Source: Winogradskyella haliclonae
Lineage (GTDB): Bacteria; Bacteroidota; Bacteroidia; Flavobacteriales; Flavobacteriaceae
Reading direction: 5' to 3'
Assembly (NCBI RefSeq): GCF_014635865.1
Contig: NZ_BMDQ01000001.1
Location: 1,550,001-1,614,000 of the forward strand
Length of the DNA: 64,000 bases
Shown here: positions 36,885 through 47,165 of the stretch, in pieces
Numbering within the stretch: position 1 is the stretch's first letter
How the letters are laid out: each line of letters starts with the position of its first letter
Translations under genes and position numbers: made by a program
Notes under the pieces: model-generated
Seen by the model: only the letters and a program-made list of their open reading frames with translations
Databases searched by the model: none
What the model was told of the DNA's origin: nothing

Positions 36885-39092
36885 TTACACTCTTGTAACT
36901 TTGTCAATACCATTGATTTTTTTAAGATTTTCAATCAGCTTTTTAAGCATGGTTTTGTTTTTAACAACAACTGTAATTTTTCCTGAGAAAATCCCGTCAT
37001 CGCTAGAAAAATTTAGACTTTTCATATTGACATGCATGTTGGCTGAAATGACTTTTGTAATATCATTTACCAAGCCTAAATCATCTAAGCCAGAGAGTAC
37101 AATCTGCGAAGTATATTCTTGCTGTGACGAATCAATCCATCTAGCTGACATAATTCTGTAGGCGTAATTGGACTGAAGACTCACTGCATTTGGGCAATTC
37201 TTTTTATGAACCTTAATGCCATCGTTAATGGTTAAAAAACCAAAAACTTTATCTCCAGGGATTGGTGTACAACACTTAGCTAATGTGTAGTCAAGTTTTT
37301 CTTCTTCTTTACCAAAAACAAGCATATCGTACTTAGAAGTAATCTCATCTTTGTCAATATCTTTTGGAATGTCTGGCTTTCGTATTTTATTTTTTATGTA
37401 ACTCACAAAGGCATTACTGCGAGATGCGGCATAACCTTTAAGCATTGTATTATCTATTGTTCCGAGACCAACACGATAAAATAAATCCAATGAAGTATTG
37501 AGCTTAAAATGATTTACAAGCTCATTAACCGACTTTTCATTAAGCGTAATTTTTAATTGTTTTAGCTTTCTGCGCAAAATTTCCTTGCCTTCTTCTGCCA
37601 TTTCTTTTTTGTCAGCATTGAGATAAGATTTAATTTTACTTCTGGCTCTAGCCGTAGTGGAGTAGTCCAACCAATTACTATTAGGTTTTGAATTTTCAGA
37701 AGTCAGAATTTCTACACGATCACCACTTTTAAGCTCGTAACTTAGCGGTACTAATTTTCCATTGACTTTGGCACCTCGAGTTTTCATTCCAACTTCAGTA
37801 TGAATGCTAAATGCAAAGTCTAATGGTGTAGCACCTTTTGGCAATGATTTTAAATCACCTTTTGGCGAAAAAACAAAAATCTCTTTAGAATATAAATTAA
37901 GCTTAAACTGTTCTACAAAATCTACAGCATCTGTTTCGTTACTTTGCAAGGTTTCTTGAAGACGGTTTATCCAAAGATCAAGGCTGTCTTCTTTTTCGTT
38001 TTGGTTTTTGTACTTGTAGTGCGCAGCATAGCCTTTTTCTGCTATTTCATTCATACGTTCACTTCGAATTTGTACTTCTACCCAGCGACTTTTAGGACCA
38101 ACTACGGTAATATGCAAGGCTTCGTAACCTGTTGATTTTGGGGATGAAATCCAATCACGCAACCTGATTGGGTTTGGTGTGAAATGATCGGTTACAATTG
38201 AATAGATTTTCCAAGCTAGAAATTTTTCATTTGGAATATCTGATTTGTATATAATTCTTACCGCAAATTTATCGTAAACTTCATCAAAAGAGACGCCTTG
38301 TTTTACCATTTTACGACGTATGCTAAAGATGGATTTTGGACGTCCTTTAATCTCGTATTCAAGGCCCTCTTTATCTAAGGAATCTTTTATGACTTTAGAG
38401 AAATCTTTTATGTAGGCAGATTGCTCTTCTTTACTGTCTTCAATTTTACTTAAGATATCATTGTATATTTCTGGCTGGGTATATTTTAAGCCCAGGTCTT
38501 CAAGCTCAGTTTTAATGTTATAGAGTCCAATACGATGGGCAAGAGGTGCGTAAATGTATAGTGTCTCAGATGCGATTTTTACTTGCTTATCATCTCGCAT
38601 AGAATCCATGGTTTGCATATTATGCAAACGGTCAGCAATTTTTATGATAATAACTCGGACATCTTCATTTAAGGTCAATAACATTTTCCTAAAATTCTCT
38701 GCCTGTAAAGAGACATCCATATCCTTTTTTAAAGACGAAATTTTAGTTAAGCCATCTACAATACGCGCAACAGTTTCACCAAAAAGACGTTCCATATCAG
38801 CGATGGTATAATTAGGATTGTCTTCTACAACATCGTGAAGTAGGGCAGCGGCAATACTTGTTGCGTCTAGACCAATTTCTTGAGCTACTATTTTGGCCAC
38901 AGCTATTGGATGGAAGATGTAGGCTTCACCTGACTTTCTTCTCTGGTCTTTATGCGCATCAACAGCAACATCAAAAGCATGACGGATTAATTTTTTATCC
39001 TCACGACTCAAGGTCTGATAGCTTACTTTAAGTAACTCTTTGTAAGCTTTTGCAATTGCAGCATTTTCTTTTTCAATAGCTTCCTCTGTCAT
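36885..39092 (-). CDS. Bifunctional (p)ppGpp synthetase/hydrolase, RelA/SpoT family
   Basis: The 735-residue protein has an intact N-terminal HD hydrolase domain (HDVVED, residues 86-91). A synthetase domain follows (GRPKSIFSIRRKM, DKFAVRIIYKS, YEALHITVVGP). Next are a TGS domain (IFVFSPKGDLKSLPKGATP), a helical region with the C-C zinc-finger-like motif (LAKCCTPIPGD), and a C-terminal ACT domain. Both active sites look functional, so it should make and break (p)ppGpp in the stringent response. The 278 bases upstream hold a short inverted repeat, CAATTGT-N5-ACAATTG (39112-39130), but no certain promoter. Confidence 0.94.
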   Translation of the reverse strand: MTEEAIEKENAAIAKAYKELLKVSYQTLSREDKKLIRHAFDVAVDAHKDQRRKSGEAYIFHPIAVAKIVAQEIGLDATSIAAALLHDVVEDNPNYTIADMERLFGETVARIVDGLTKISSLKKDMDVSLQAENFRKMLLTLNEDVRVIIIKIADRLHNMQTMDSMRDDKQVKIASETLYIYAPLAHRIGLYNIKTELEDLGLKYTQPEIYNDILSKIEDSKEEQSAYIKDFSKVIKDSLDKEGLEYEIKGRPKSIFSIRRKMVKQGVSFDEVYDKFAVRIIYKSDIPNEKFLAWKIYSIVTDHFTPNPIRLRDWISSPKSTGYEALHITVVGPKSRWVEVQIRSERMNEIAEKGYAAHYKYKNQNEKEDSLDLWINRLQETLQSNETDAVDFVEQFKLNLYSKEIFVFSPKGDLKSLPKGATPLDFAFSIHTEVGMKTRGAKVNGKLVPLSYELKSGDRVEILTSENSKPNSNWLDYSTTARARSKIKSYLNADKKEMAEEGKEILRRKLKQLKITLNEKSVNELVNHFKLNTSLDLFYRVGLGTIDNTMLKGYAASRSNAFVSYIKNKIRKPDIPKDIDKDEITSKYDMLVFGKEEEKLDYTLAKCCTPIPGDKVFGFLTINDGIKVHKKNCPNAVSLQSNYAYRIMSARWIDSSQQEYTSQIVLSGLDDLGLVNDITKVISANMHVNMKSLNFSSDDGIFSGKITVVVKNKTMLKKLIENLKKINGIDKVTRV

Positions 39093-39370
39093 AGAACTAA
39101 AGTAAGAAGACCAATTGTAATAAACAATTGTTTTGTAGCTAGAATTCTACTTTAGAGAAATGTCACCTATTTACAGGTTTAATAAGTATATCCATTTATT
39201 TAAAAATAGCGAAACTAATGATTTAATTATTAACAGAATTAAGGATTTACCACAGAAATATTAAGGAAAGCCCTCAATGCATTTAAGCCTTTCTCATCTA
39301 GTTTTATGAATCATTTAAGTGGATGAAACCGCCTTCCTTATTTGATGTGTAATTATAAAATTTTAAGCAA

Positions 39371-42300
39371 ATGAAAACACTATTAAATCGCTTTTTACAA
39401 TGGCTTGTATGCATTTTTACTATAAGTTTAAATGCTCAAGAGCTCCCAGAAGTAATGCCAGCCTCGCCCACTGTATCCAATTTGATGCAGTTTGAAGAAA
39501 TCCCAGTAAGTCATTACACTGGGCAACCTAACATTTCTATTCCACTACATTCAAAATCTCTGAATGGTGATTTAGATTTTAATATGGCTTTAAGCTATAA
39601 TACCCAAGGTATCAAAATAAACAATTATTCTAGTTGGACAGGTACAGGGTGGAACTTGATTGCAGGTGGGTCAATTTCAAGAACAGTTCGAGATGTCCCA
39701 GATGATTTGCTGATAAACTCAAATGGTTATTCTGGGATAAAAACTGGTGTCTTTCATTTAGATGAGTATTGGAATTATAATAATCTCACACCAATAGAAA
39801 AAGAAGAATTTAATTATAAAGCAGTAGGGACAAGTCTAAATAAATATGATTCAGACGTTGATTTGTATCAATTTAACTTTATGGGCATTACAGGACGATT
39901 TGTTATTGTAAAAGAGAATCATGTTTTTGTTCCAAAATTAATTTCTCAGGGTCAAGCTTTAGATATTGAGTTTACTATGGATAATTCCACTAAAGAAATC
40001 AGTGCTTTTACCATAAGAGACACAAAGGGTTACATCTATGAATTTAATACCGTTGAGCGGTCTTCATCGGAAACTGCTTTTGGGTCTAAAGCTCAGGGTA
40101 CAGATACTACTTACGATATTACTTTGGATAACTTACCTGAAATCATTCAGATAAACTCTGCCTGGCATATTAGCTCCATTAAGACTCCTAATGGTATTAC
40201 ACTTGCAAGCTTTGCTTACGCAGATCGATATGAGAACTATACGGTTTCAGTAACCCATACTATAAATAGAGTCACTTCATTATTAGGTAATACAAGTTTC
40301 TCGTTAAGTGATTTAGGAGAGCCTTGTACAAGTGCTAAATTAAAGCCTTTCGGTACATTATCATGGCTATATAATACGTCATGGACTAAGAAACTATCCA
40401 GTGTAACTTTTAAAGATGGGACTTCAGTTGAACTTATTTCTGATAACACGCACCCAGAAACAGGAGGTGGTAAGCTTAATACCGTGCATATTAAAAATGC
40501 TAATAACGCAATTAATAAAAGCTACAGCCTAACTTATGAGACAACAGTAGATAACAGTTTGACATCTCCACGTAGTAGACTATGGCTAACCAAACTCACA
40601 GAAACAGCAGGTAGTACGAATCATGACTATATCTTAGACTACAATAGTAAAGAAAACTTGCCTGGATTTAATTCCAATGATCAAGATAATTGGGGCTATT
40701 ATAGTGGTATTGATTTTGCTTCCGTAAATTGTAATGGAGCAACCCCAACCACATATTCAGATGATATTATAAAAACAGGTTTGCTCTCCTCAATCACATA
40801 TCCATCAGGAGGAGTTAAATCATTTGATTTTGAGCATCATACCTATTCATATGAAGGTAACCAAGCTATTGGTCTTGATGATTATATTGTTAATCCACGA
40901 AATTCCAGTTTGCAATCTCAATTCACAGATGATTTTATTTATAATCATACGGGTACATCTGCGCCTACTGTACCTATAGACACTTTTACAATAGGCTTTA
41001 CACAAGATATTTATATATCCTCGTGGGTAACTGCTACACCAAGTCAATATCTGCAAGATCATAGAATAATGATCTACCAGGGAACGCCTCAACAGAGTTT
41101 TGCCGTACTTGAGTTAGATATACAATGTCAAGTCGTAAAAAATCTTCCACCAGGCACGTACACTATGGCACTTACCCCATGGGACAATATTAATTTTGCG
41201 ACATACCAGATAGCAGGAGATTATAGAGTAACTTATTTAGAACAATCCCTTCAGCCAAGAGAAGAAATGATTGGTGGTGGTGTACGGATAAAGTCTGTAA
41301 GCTTTAAAGACACACCTAATACTACTGCTAAAACCACAAACTATTATTACGAAGATGAGCAGAATAACCTGAAATCCTCAGGTGTCATTGACGCAGAGCT
41401 TGATCGCTTAACACGTAATTATACTTTATCTCAAAACTATGTCAACTTAGAAAATGGTGATGGTTATGTGACTTACGATGTTATGGAGCGCGGTAATAGA
41501 GCACAACTAAGTCAAGGGGAATATGTGGGTTATAGATCGGTTAAAGTATCAGAAACAGGAAATGGTTATACTATATACAACCACACATCGGCTTTTGAGT
41601 CTCCAAGTCCTGCCAATGTGTTTGATATGCCTAACCCTTATCCAGCACCAAACTTGGATTATAAAAGAGGGTTGTTAACCAAAAAACGTGTGTATCGAGA
41701 AGATGGCAATATACTTCAAGAAGTATCACACTATGATGATACCAATACACTTAAATACGACTTTACGGAAAACACACTATTCACTTCTCGGTTAATTTCT
41801 AAATCTCAACATTGTCCATGGTTTCCGTTTTACGATTGGTGGACGTCTTACACTACAAATATTCAAGATGGCCAAGTTACAAGCTGTGATCCACCAGGTG
41901 AAGGTTCACCAAGCTATCAAGTTTGCGATCCATGGGATTTATTAAACCATGCCACAGTCTTTAAATCTGGCTGGGCACGACCAAAAGAAGTTTATACCAC
42001 AGACTATTTCTATGATGGTGGAGTTACAAGAACTAAGAAAACCAAACAAGTTTACTCGTACAACATTGAGAACTTTCAAGTAAGTTATGAAGAAGCGTCT
42101 TATGATAAAGGTGGGTCCACAGAACGTATATTGACTAAATACTACTACCCAGTTGGTGCTACTTTAAATACTACACCAAGTCATATACGTAGTAAAATGA
42201 GAGACCTCAATATGGTTAATACTGTTTTGGAAACTCAAGTTTATAGAAATGAAACACTCCAACACGCCACTCAAGAAAAGATAAATGAGACTCACAATAT

Positions 42301-42766
42301 TTATGATGAGTTCCACACGGATTTGGTAGCTCTAAAAGAAATCAAAGTTGAAAAAGCCAATCAAGGTGCGATATCCCGTATTCAATTTCATGATTATGAC
42401 ACCCATGGAAATATCCTTGATGTAAGTAAAACAGACGGCTCAAGAATAAGCTATCTCTGGGGGCAGAATAGGACCAGACCAATAGCTCAGCTAAGCAATG
42501 TCGCTTATAATAGTATTCCAAATTCATATAAGACCGTAAATGGCAACTTTAGCCCATCTCAAGAAAGTGCACTTAGGGGTTTATTTCCCGATGCTATGAT
42601 TTCTGTATTTAATTACGATCCGTTAAAAGGTGTCATTAGTACATCTGATGATAAAGGTTATATCATGACCTACGAGTACGATGACTTTAATAGACTCAAA
42701 CGTGTTAAAGATGCCGACGGTAATATTGTTGGGGAGAACACGTATCACTACATCAATGAGTATTAA
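39371..42766 (+). CDS. Exported SpvB/TcB-like RHS shell protein (component A)
   Basis: The 1131-residue protein has a signal peptide (LVCIFTISLNAQ). Its residues ~30-110 resemble the start of SpvB/TcB-type proteins: VSHYTGQPNISIPLHSKSL, then MALSYNTQGIKI and TGTGWNLIAGGSISRTVRD. The middle is beta-rich with YD-type strands (ITGRFVIVKENHVF, LTYETTVDN, HDYILDYNS). The C-terminus has RHS/YD motifs (ISYLWGQNRTRPIA, YIMTYEYDDFNRLKRV, DADGNIVGENTYHY). It should fold as the first half of an RHS cocoon. It is followed after 18 bases by a small exported protein gene and then by the toxin-bearing RHS gene, and these probably form one operon. The phylum-level function of such pairs is unproven. Confidence 0.78.
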   Translation: MKTLLNRFLQWLVCIFTISLNAQELPEVMPASPTVSNLMQFEEIPVSHYTGQPNISIPLHSKSLNGDLDFNMALSYNTQGIKINNYSSWTGTGWNLIAGGSISRTVRDVPDDLLINSNGYSGIKTGVFHLDEYWNYNNLTPIEKEEFNYKAVGTSLNKYDSDVDLYQFNFMGITGRFVIVKENHVFVPKLISQGQALDIEFTMDNSTKEISAFTIRDTKGYIYEFNTVERSSSETAFGSKAQGTDTTYDITLDNLPEIIQINSAWHISSIKTPNGITLASFAYADRYENYTVSVTHTINRVTSLLGNTSFSLSDLGEPCTSAKLKPFGTLSWLYNTSWTKKLSSVTFKDGTSVELISDNTHPETGGGKLNTVHIKNANNAINKSYSLTYETTVDNSLTSPRSRLWLTKLTETAGSTNHDYILDYNSKENLPGFNSNDQDNWGYYSGIDFASVNCNGATPTTYSDDIIKTGLLSSITYPSGGVKSFDFEHHTYSYEGNQAIGLDDYIVNPRNSSLQSQFTDDFIYNHTGTSAPTVPIDTFTIGFTQDIYISSWVTATPSQYLQDHRIMIYQGTPQQSFAVLELDIQCQVVKNLPPGTYTMALTPWDNINFATYQIAGDYRVTYLEQSLQPREEMIGGGVRIKSVSFKDTPNTTAKTTNYYYEDEQNNLKSSGVIDAELDRLTRNYTLSQNYVNLENGDGYVTYDVMERGNRAQLSQGEYVGYRSVKVSETGNGYTIYNHTSAFESPSPANVFDMPNPYPAPNLDYKRGLLTKKRVYREDGNILQEVSHYDDTNTLKYDFTENTLFTSRLISKSQHCPWFPFYDWWTSYTTNIQDGQVTSCDPPGEGSPSYQVCDPWDLLNHATVFKSGWARPKEVYTTDYFYDGGVTRTKKTKQVYSYNIENFQVSYEEASYDKGGSTERILTKYYYPVGATLNTTPSHIRSKMRDLNMVNTVLETQVYRNETLQHATQEKINETHNIYDEFHTDLVALKEIKVEKANQGAISRIQFHDYDTHGNILDVSKTDGSRISYLWGQNRTRPIAQLSNVAYNSIPNSYKTVNGNFSPSQESALRGLFPDAMISVFNYDPLKGVISTSDDKGYIMTYEYDDFNRLKRVKDADGNIVGENTYHYINEY

Positions 42767-42784
42767 TATAAAAGCATAACAACA

Positions 42785-43210
42785 ATGAAAACGATATATA
42801 TCTTATTAGTGAGTCTATATCTACTTACTAATACTCAAACAGTCTTAGTGCAAAGTAACAGCATGCCAGATTTCACGATTCAGTGTAGTCAATCTACTAT
42901 CAATGGTGATGCTGTAAATGTCAGTTCTACATTTTCAAAAACGGGAAATACCATCACATGGACACAAACTACTAACACAAATAGTATGACCGCTCAATTT
43001 GCTATTGTTGAGACATCGGGCTCATGGGATAGCGCAACGTCTAATGGTGATATCAGTTTTGTGGTGACATCGAATGATTATTCAGAAACTATAAGGATTA
43101 TAGGAGATAGTGATGATTTGTCCTTAACCATGAATGAAAATACTACTGATGCATCAAGCACATCAGCAAGTGAGATTTTGTTTAACATCAGTAGTATTAG
43201 CTACCAATAA
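42785..43210 (+). CDS. Small exported protein between the two RHS shell genes
   Basis: The 141-residue protein has a signal peptide (IYILLVSLYLLTNTQTVLV). The mature part is rich in Ser, Thr and Asn (FSKTGNTITWTQTTNTNS, SWDSATSNGDISFVV) and looks like a single beta-sandwich domain. No family is recognised. It lies 18 bases after component A and 11 bases before the RHS toxin gene, so it is almost surely co-expressed. A role as an adaptor, plug or surface partner of the RHS assembly is inference. Confidence 0.7.
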   Translation: MKTIYILLVSLYLLTNTQTVLVQSNSMPDFTIQCSQSTINGDAVNVSSTFSKTGNTITWTQTTNTNSMTAQFAIVETSGSWDSATSNGDISFVVTSNDYSETIRIIGDSDDLSLTMNENTTDASSTSASEILFNISSISYQ

Positions 43211-43221
43211 AACCAGAAATT

Positions 43222-46200
43222 ATGACTTACAATTTTATACATACAGTAAACTTAAAGCGTCATCTTATCTGTGTTTTATTTTTGGCGTTTACAACTGTAG
43301 GCCTATCACAGTCTATCAACGGACCAACATCGGTGACGCCTAATAGCACGCATACCTATAGCTACAATGATGGCTTTTTGTACAGAACGTTTTGGTCTGT
43401 ATCTGGAGGTGGTACAGTGGTATCACAATGGACTGACCCTGCAACTTTGACCTATTATGCACAAATAACATGGACTACAGGTCCTACGCAACAAGTTATT
43501 TTTGAACGTAGAGGACAAGCTGTTTTGAATCTAAATGTTACTATTGGGACTAATAGTGGCGGTGGAGGCACTCCTGTCAATACTAATATTTCTAACGAAA
43601 ATTATGTACATACCATTGCGCCTTTAGTAGCTACTACTAATGTGGCTACTTTAGACAATTTGGAGAAAATAGAATCGGTAACCTATTATGACGGTTTAGG
43701 GCGTGCCAAGCAATCTAATGCCATACGAGCAGGTGGGAACTATGAGGATATTGTCACTCATGTTGAGTACGATCAATATGGCAGGGCACAAAAAGAGTTT
43801 CTGCCTTATGCACAAAGTAATAATGGTGGAGCAATAGTATCTAATGCATTAAGTGCTACACAATCGTTTTACAATACAACAAAGTATGAGAATACAACCA
43901 ACCCATTTACAGAAAATGATTTTGAAGCCTCACCATTGAATCGTGTGCTTAAGTTAGCTGCACCTGGTAACGATTGGGCTATGGGTAGTGATCATGAAGT
44001 AGAAACCAGTTATCTAACTAACGCTAACAATGAAGTTAAGCGCTACGAAGTCACTTTAGCCTATGATCCTGTAAATGATATCTACAATACACAATTAGAT
44101 GACAATGGCTTTTATAACGAAGGACAGGTGTTTAAAACCATCGTCAAAGATGAAAACCATATAGCAAGTACAAATAGTAAAAATCATACGGTAGAAGAAT
44201 TTAAAGATACGGAAGGTCGAGTTATACTAAAACGAATATACAGCGATTCTGATCTTAATAATGATGGAAGCATTACAACTAATGAAGCAGAATTAAAACA
44301 CGATACGTATTATGTTTATGATGATCATGGAAACTTGACGTATGTCTTACCACCAAAAATAGACACCAGTTCGAGTATTACAACGCCCATAATGGACGGT
44401 TTAGGCTACCAATACAAATACGATAAACGTAATCGACTAGTCGAGAAGAAACTACCAGGTAAAGGTTGGGAGTCTGTTGTGTATAACAAATTAGATCAAC
44501 CAATACTTAGTCAAGACGCGCGATTAGATGGACTTAATCAGTGGTTATTTACCAAATATGATGCTTTTGGACGTGTGGCTTATACAGGCATTATGGATCG
44601 TAATATATCACGTAGTGATTTGCAAGCTGAGGCAGATACCGCTTCAACACAGTACGTCAATAAAATGAGTTCTTCAACAACTATTGCAGGAACAACCATT
44701 TTTTATAATAATGGGGCTTATCCAACAAATAACATCTTAGAGTTACATACTATTAACTATTATGACAACTATGGTTTTGATATACCTACAGGACTCACCT
44801 TACCTGCATCTGTAGATGGGCAAGCGGTGATTAATTACAACAATGCCTCAAATACACAACGATTAACTAAGAGTTTAGCAACAGGAAGTAAAGTGCGAGT
44901 TTTAGATGTATCTCCTGCACAGTGGATAACTACGGTGACGGGTTATGACCTTAAGGGTCGACCAATCATTATAAAAAGTAATAATCCCTATTTACAAACC
45001 ACAGATGTTGTTGAATCTACCTTAGATTTTACAGGAAATGTTACCACATCTACAACTGTACATAGCAAAACCAATCAATCAACGATAACTACTGTAGATA
45101 GTTTTGTCTATGATCATATGAACCGTTTAAAAAACCATGAACAAACCATAGATAGTCAACCTGCTGAAGTTATTGTAGAGAATATTTATGATGAGCTGGG
45201 GCAATTAGAATCCAAAGGTGTTGGTGGCGGTGTTGGAGCACAGCGTTTACAAGATGTAAATTACACTTATAATGTAAGAGGTTGGTTATTAGGTATTAAT
45301 AACGAAAACCGCAATAATGCTACCATTACTCTTGGGAGTGGTGATTTGTTTGGTTTCCAGATTAATTATAACAATGCATCTGGTAGTAACGTTACTCCAT
45401 TATACAATGGTAACGTAAGCCAGACCTTATGGACCAGTACATCTGTAAACCCAGGAAGTAACCCTATAAGTAGTATGTATAGCTATACTTATGATGCACT
45501 CAACCGATTAATTGGAGCTACAGATAACACCGGAAATTATAATGTATCAGGTATTACCTATGATAAAAATGGAAACATTATGAGTTTAAAGCGCATTGGA
45601 CAACGTGTAGACAATAGCTCTAATTTTGGAACTATAGATGACCTAGTCTATACGTATTATGATGATAGTAACCGTCTTAAAGCTGTAGAAGATGGAAGTG
45701 GTACAGGCTTTGATAAAGGCTTTAACAATGGGGAAATAGCAACCAATGAATATTTTTATGACGCCAACGGTAATCTAGTAAAAGACTTAAATAAAAATAT
45801 AGAAACCGTAATTGGTGGTAATGGTATATTATACAACCATCTTAACTTACCAACAGATGTATTTTTAGGTGTAGGGAGTATTACCTATATTTACGATGCT
45901 ACAGGTATTAAATTAAAAAAGATAGTATCTGGAGGTCCAAATCCAAAAACGGTGACTTACGCTGGTAATTACATATACGAAACCCAAACCAGTGGTGGTG
46001 AGATGCTTAAATACTTTTCACAACCAGAAGGCTTTGTAGAAAAAAATGGTTCTAATTACGAGTATGTATACCAGTACGCAGACCATGTAGGTAATATACG
46101 TCTTAACTATAAAAATGTAGGCACTGCATCTAGTATTAACCTGCAAATACAAGAAGAAAATAATTACTATCCATTTGGCTTAAAACATAAAGGGTATAAT

Positions 46201-47163
46201 GGGTTTGTAGTAAGCGACCACCCATATGGTTTTGGTGGCAAAGAAGAGCAAGATGATGGTTTAAGCCTTGGTTGGATAGATATTACGGCTCGTAATTATG
46301 ATGCAGCTTTGGGGCGTTGGATGAATATTGACCCTTTGGCTGAGCAAATGAGGCGCCATAGTCCGTATAACTATGCTTTTAATAATCCGATTTATTTTAT
46401 GGATCCAGATGGTATGATGCCTGTTGGAGGTACCGAGATATCAAAGTTAGATAGTGGAGACTTTGAGCAAGTGGTTAATCTAGGCTACGGAAGAACAGCT
46501 AAAGCCAGTCAAGTTTCTGGGGCTGTTGATAGCTACTCTATGGATTTTACATTAAGCAAAAGTGGTGAAGCAAAAGTTGAAAATAATATAAAAATACTCC
46601 AAGCTATTTTTAATAATGAGTTAGAGAAAGCTTACGGAAAAGACAATCTTGATAATTCTTTGCCAGCAACGAAAAAGACTTTGATTGATATGAAAGATAA
46701 CGTTCCAACACTAACCAAAATGTTTGATAATTTTGATAAAAACATAAACTTTGATATCATAAATACAGATACATCTACAAAAGCTATCACTTATGCTGTA
46801 GGTACGCAAAGATATGGAGGTGGTGATTATGCTCATCCTGATACATATACAGAAATAGGAATAAACTTTGATTTAAGTGCTTTCAATACAGTAAAAGGTT
46901 TGGCTCAAACAATGTTTCATGAATTCATTCATGCTCAAGATATGATGAGCGGTGGTTATCATAATAGCTACTTAGCTAACGGAGGTTCTTTAAATTATGA
47001 TTTCAGAGGTAGTAGAAGTGATAATAGAGCGGCAAGAATTACTTGGGCTTTAGGGGAAATAAGAGCTTACGAAAAAGCTAACATTCAGACTGGTGCAAGA
47101 ATGGACAACTCCATAGATTATCTTAAAGCTTTGAACCTTCGTAAGGTACATTTAGGATATTAA
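43222..47163 (+). CDS. DUF6443-RHS repeat protein with C-terminal HExxH toxin-like tip
   Basis: The 1313-residue protein has a signal peptide (HLICVLFLAFTTVGLSQ), a PKD-like N-terminal domain and a DUF6443 domain (VTYYDGLGRAKQSNAIRAGG, VEYDQYGRAQKEFLPYA). A long array of YD/RHS repeats follows (YKYDKRNRLVEKKLPGKGW, YTYDALNRLIGATDNTGN, YIYDATGIKLKKIV). The conserved RHS core ends with ARNYDAALGRWMNIDPLAEQ, SPYNYAFNNPI and MDPDGM (to residue ~1065). Everything after that (~248 residues) is unrelated to the shell. It contains MFHEFIHAQDM (H1233, E1234, H1237) and a downstream LGEIRAYEKA (E1279 or E1284 as possible third ligand), so it looks like a zincin protease. The architecture is that of polymorphic RHS toxins. 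The stop is followed after two bases by a lipoprotein gene. Confidence 0.85.
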   Translation: MTYNFIHTVNLKRHLICVLFLAFTTVGLSQSINGPTSVTPNSTHTYSYNDGFLYRTFWSVSGGGTVVSQWTDPATLTYYAQITWTTGPTQQVIFERRGQAVLNLNVTIGTNSGGGGTPVNTNISNENYVHTIAPLVATTNVATLDNLEKIESVTYYDGLGRAKQSNAIRAGGNYEDIVTHVEYDQYGRAQKEFLPYAQSNNGGAIVSNALSATQSFYNTTKYENTTNPFTENDFEASPLNRVLKLAAPGNDWAMGSDHEVETSYLTNANNEVKRYEVTLAYDPVNDIYNTQLDDNGFYNEGQVFKTIVKDENHIASTNSKNHTVEEFKDTEGRVILKRIYSDSDLNNDGSITTNEAELKHDTYYVYDDHGNLTYVLPPKIDTSSSITTPIMDGLGYQYKYDKRNRLVEKKLPGKGWESVVYNKLDQPILSQDARLDGLNQWLFTKYDAFGRVAYTGIMDRNISRSDLQAEADTASTQYVNKMSSSTTIAGTTIFYNNGAYPTNNILELHTINYYDNYGFDIPTGLTLPASVDGQAVINYNNASNTQRLTKSLATGSKVRVLDVSPAQWITTVTGYDLKGRPIIIKSNNPYLQTTDVVESTLDFTGNVTTSTTVHSKTNQSTITTVDSFVYDHMNRLKNHEQTIDSQPAEVIVENIYDELGQLESKGVGGGVGAQRLQDVNYTYNVRGWLLGINNENRNNATITLGSGDLFGFQINYNNASGSNVTPLYNGNVSQTLWTSTSVNPGSNPISSMYSYTYDALNRLIGATDNTGNYNVSGITYDKNGNIMSLKRIGQRVDNSSNFGTIDDLVYTYYDDSNRLKAVEDGSGTGFDKGFNNGEIATNEYFYDANGNLVKDLNKNIETVIGGNGILYNHLNLPTDVFLGVGSITYIYDATGIKLKKIVSGGPNPKTVTYAGNYIYETQTSGGEMLKYFSQPEGFVEKNGSNYEYVYQYADHVGNIRLNYKNVGTASSINLQIQEENNYYPFGLKHKGYNGFVVSDHPYGFGGKEEQDDGLSLGWIDITARNYDAALGRWMNIDPLAEQMRRHSPYNYAFNNPIYFMDPDGMMPVGGTEISKLDSGDFEQVVNLGYGRTAKASQVSGAVDSYSMDFTLSKSGEAKVENNIKILQAIFNNELEKAYGKDNLDNSLPATKKTLIDMKDNVPTLTKMFDNFDKNINFDIINTDTSTKAITYAVGTQRYGGGDYAHPDTYTEIGINFDLSAFNTVKGLAQTMFHEFIHAQDMMSGGYHNSYLANGGSLNYDFRGSRSDNRAARITWALGEIRAYEKANIQTGARMDNSIDYLKALNLRKVHLGY

Positions 47164-47165
47164 AT

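Noticed and set aside
39112..39130. Inverted repeat CAATTGT-N5-ACAATTG as an attachment site or operator of the RHS island
   Set aside because: It is short, has no second copy at the far end of the island, and short AT-rich palindromes are common by chance here.
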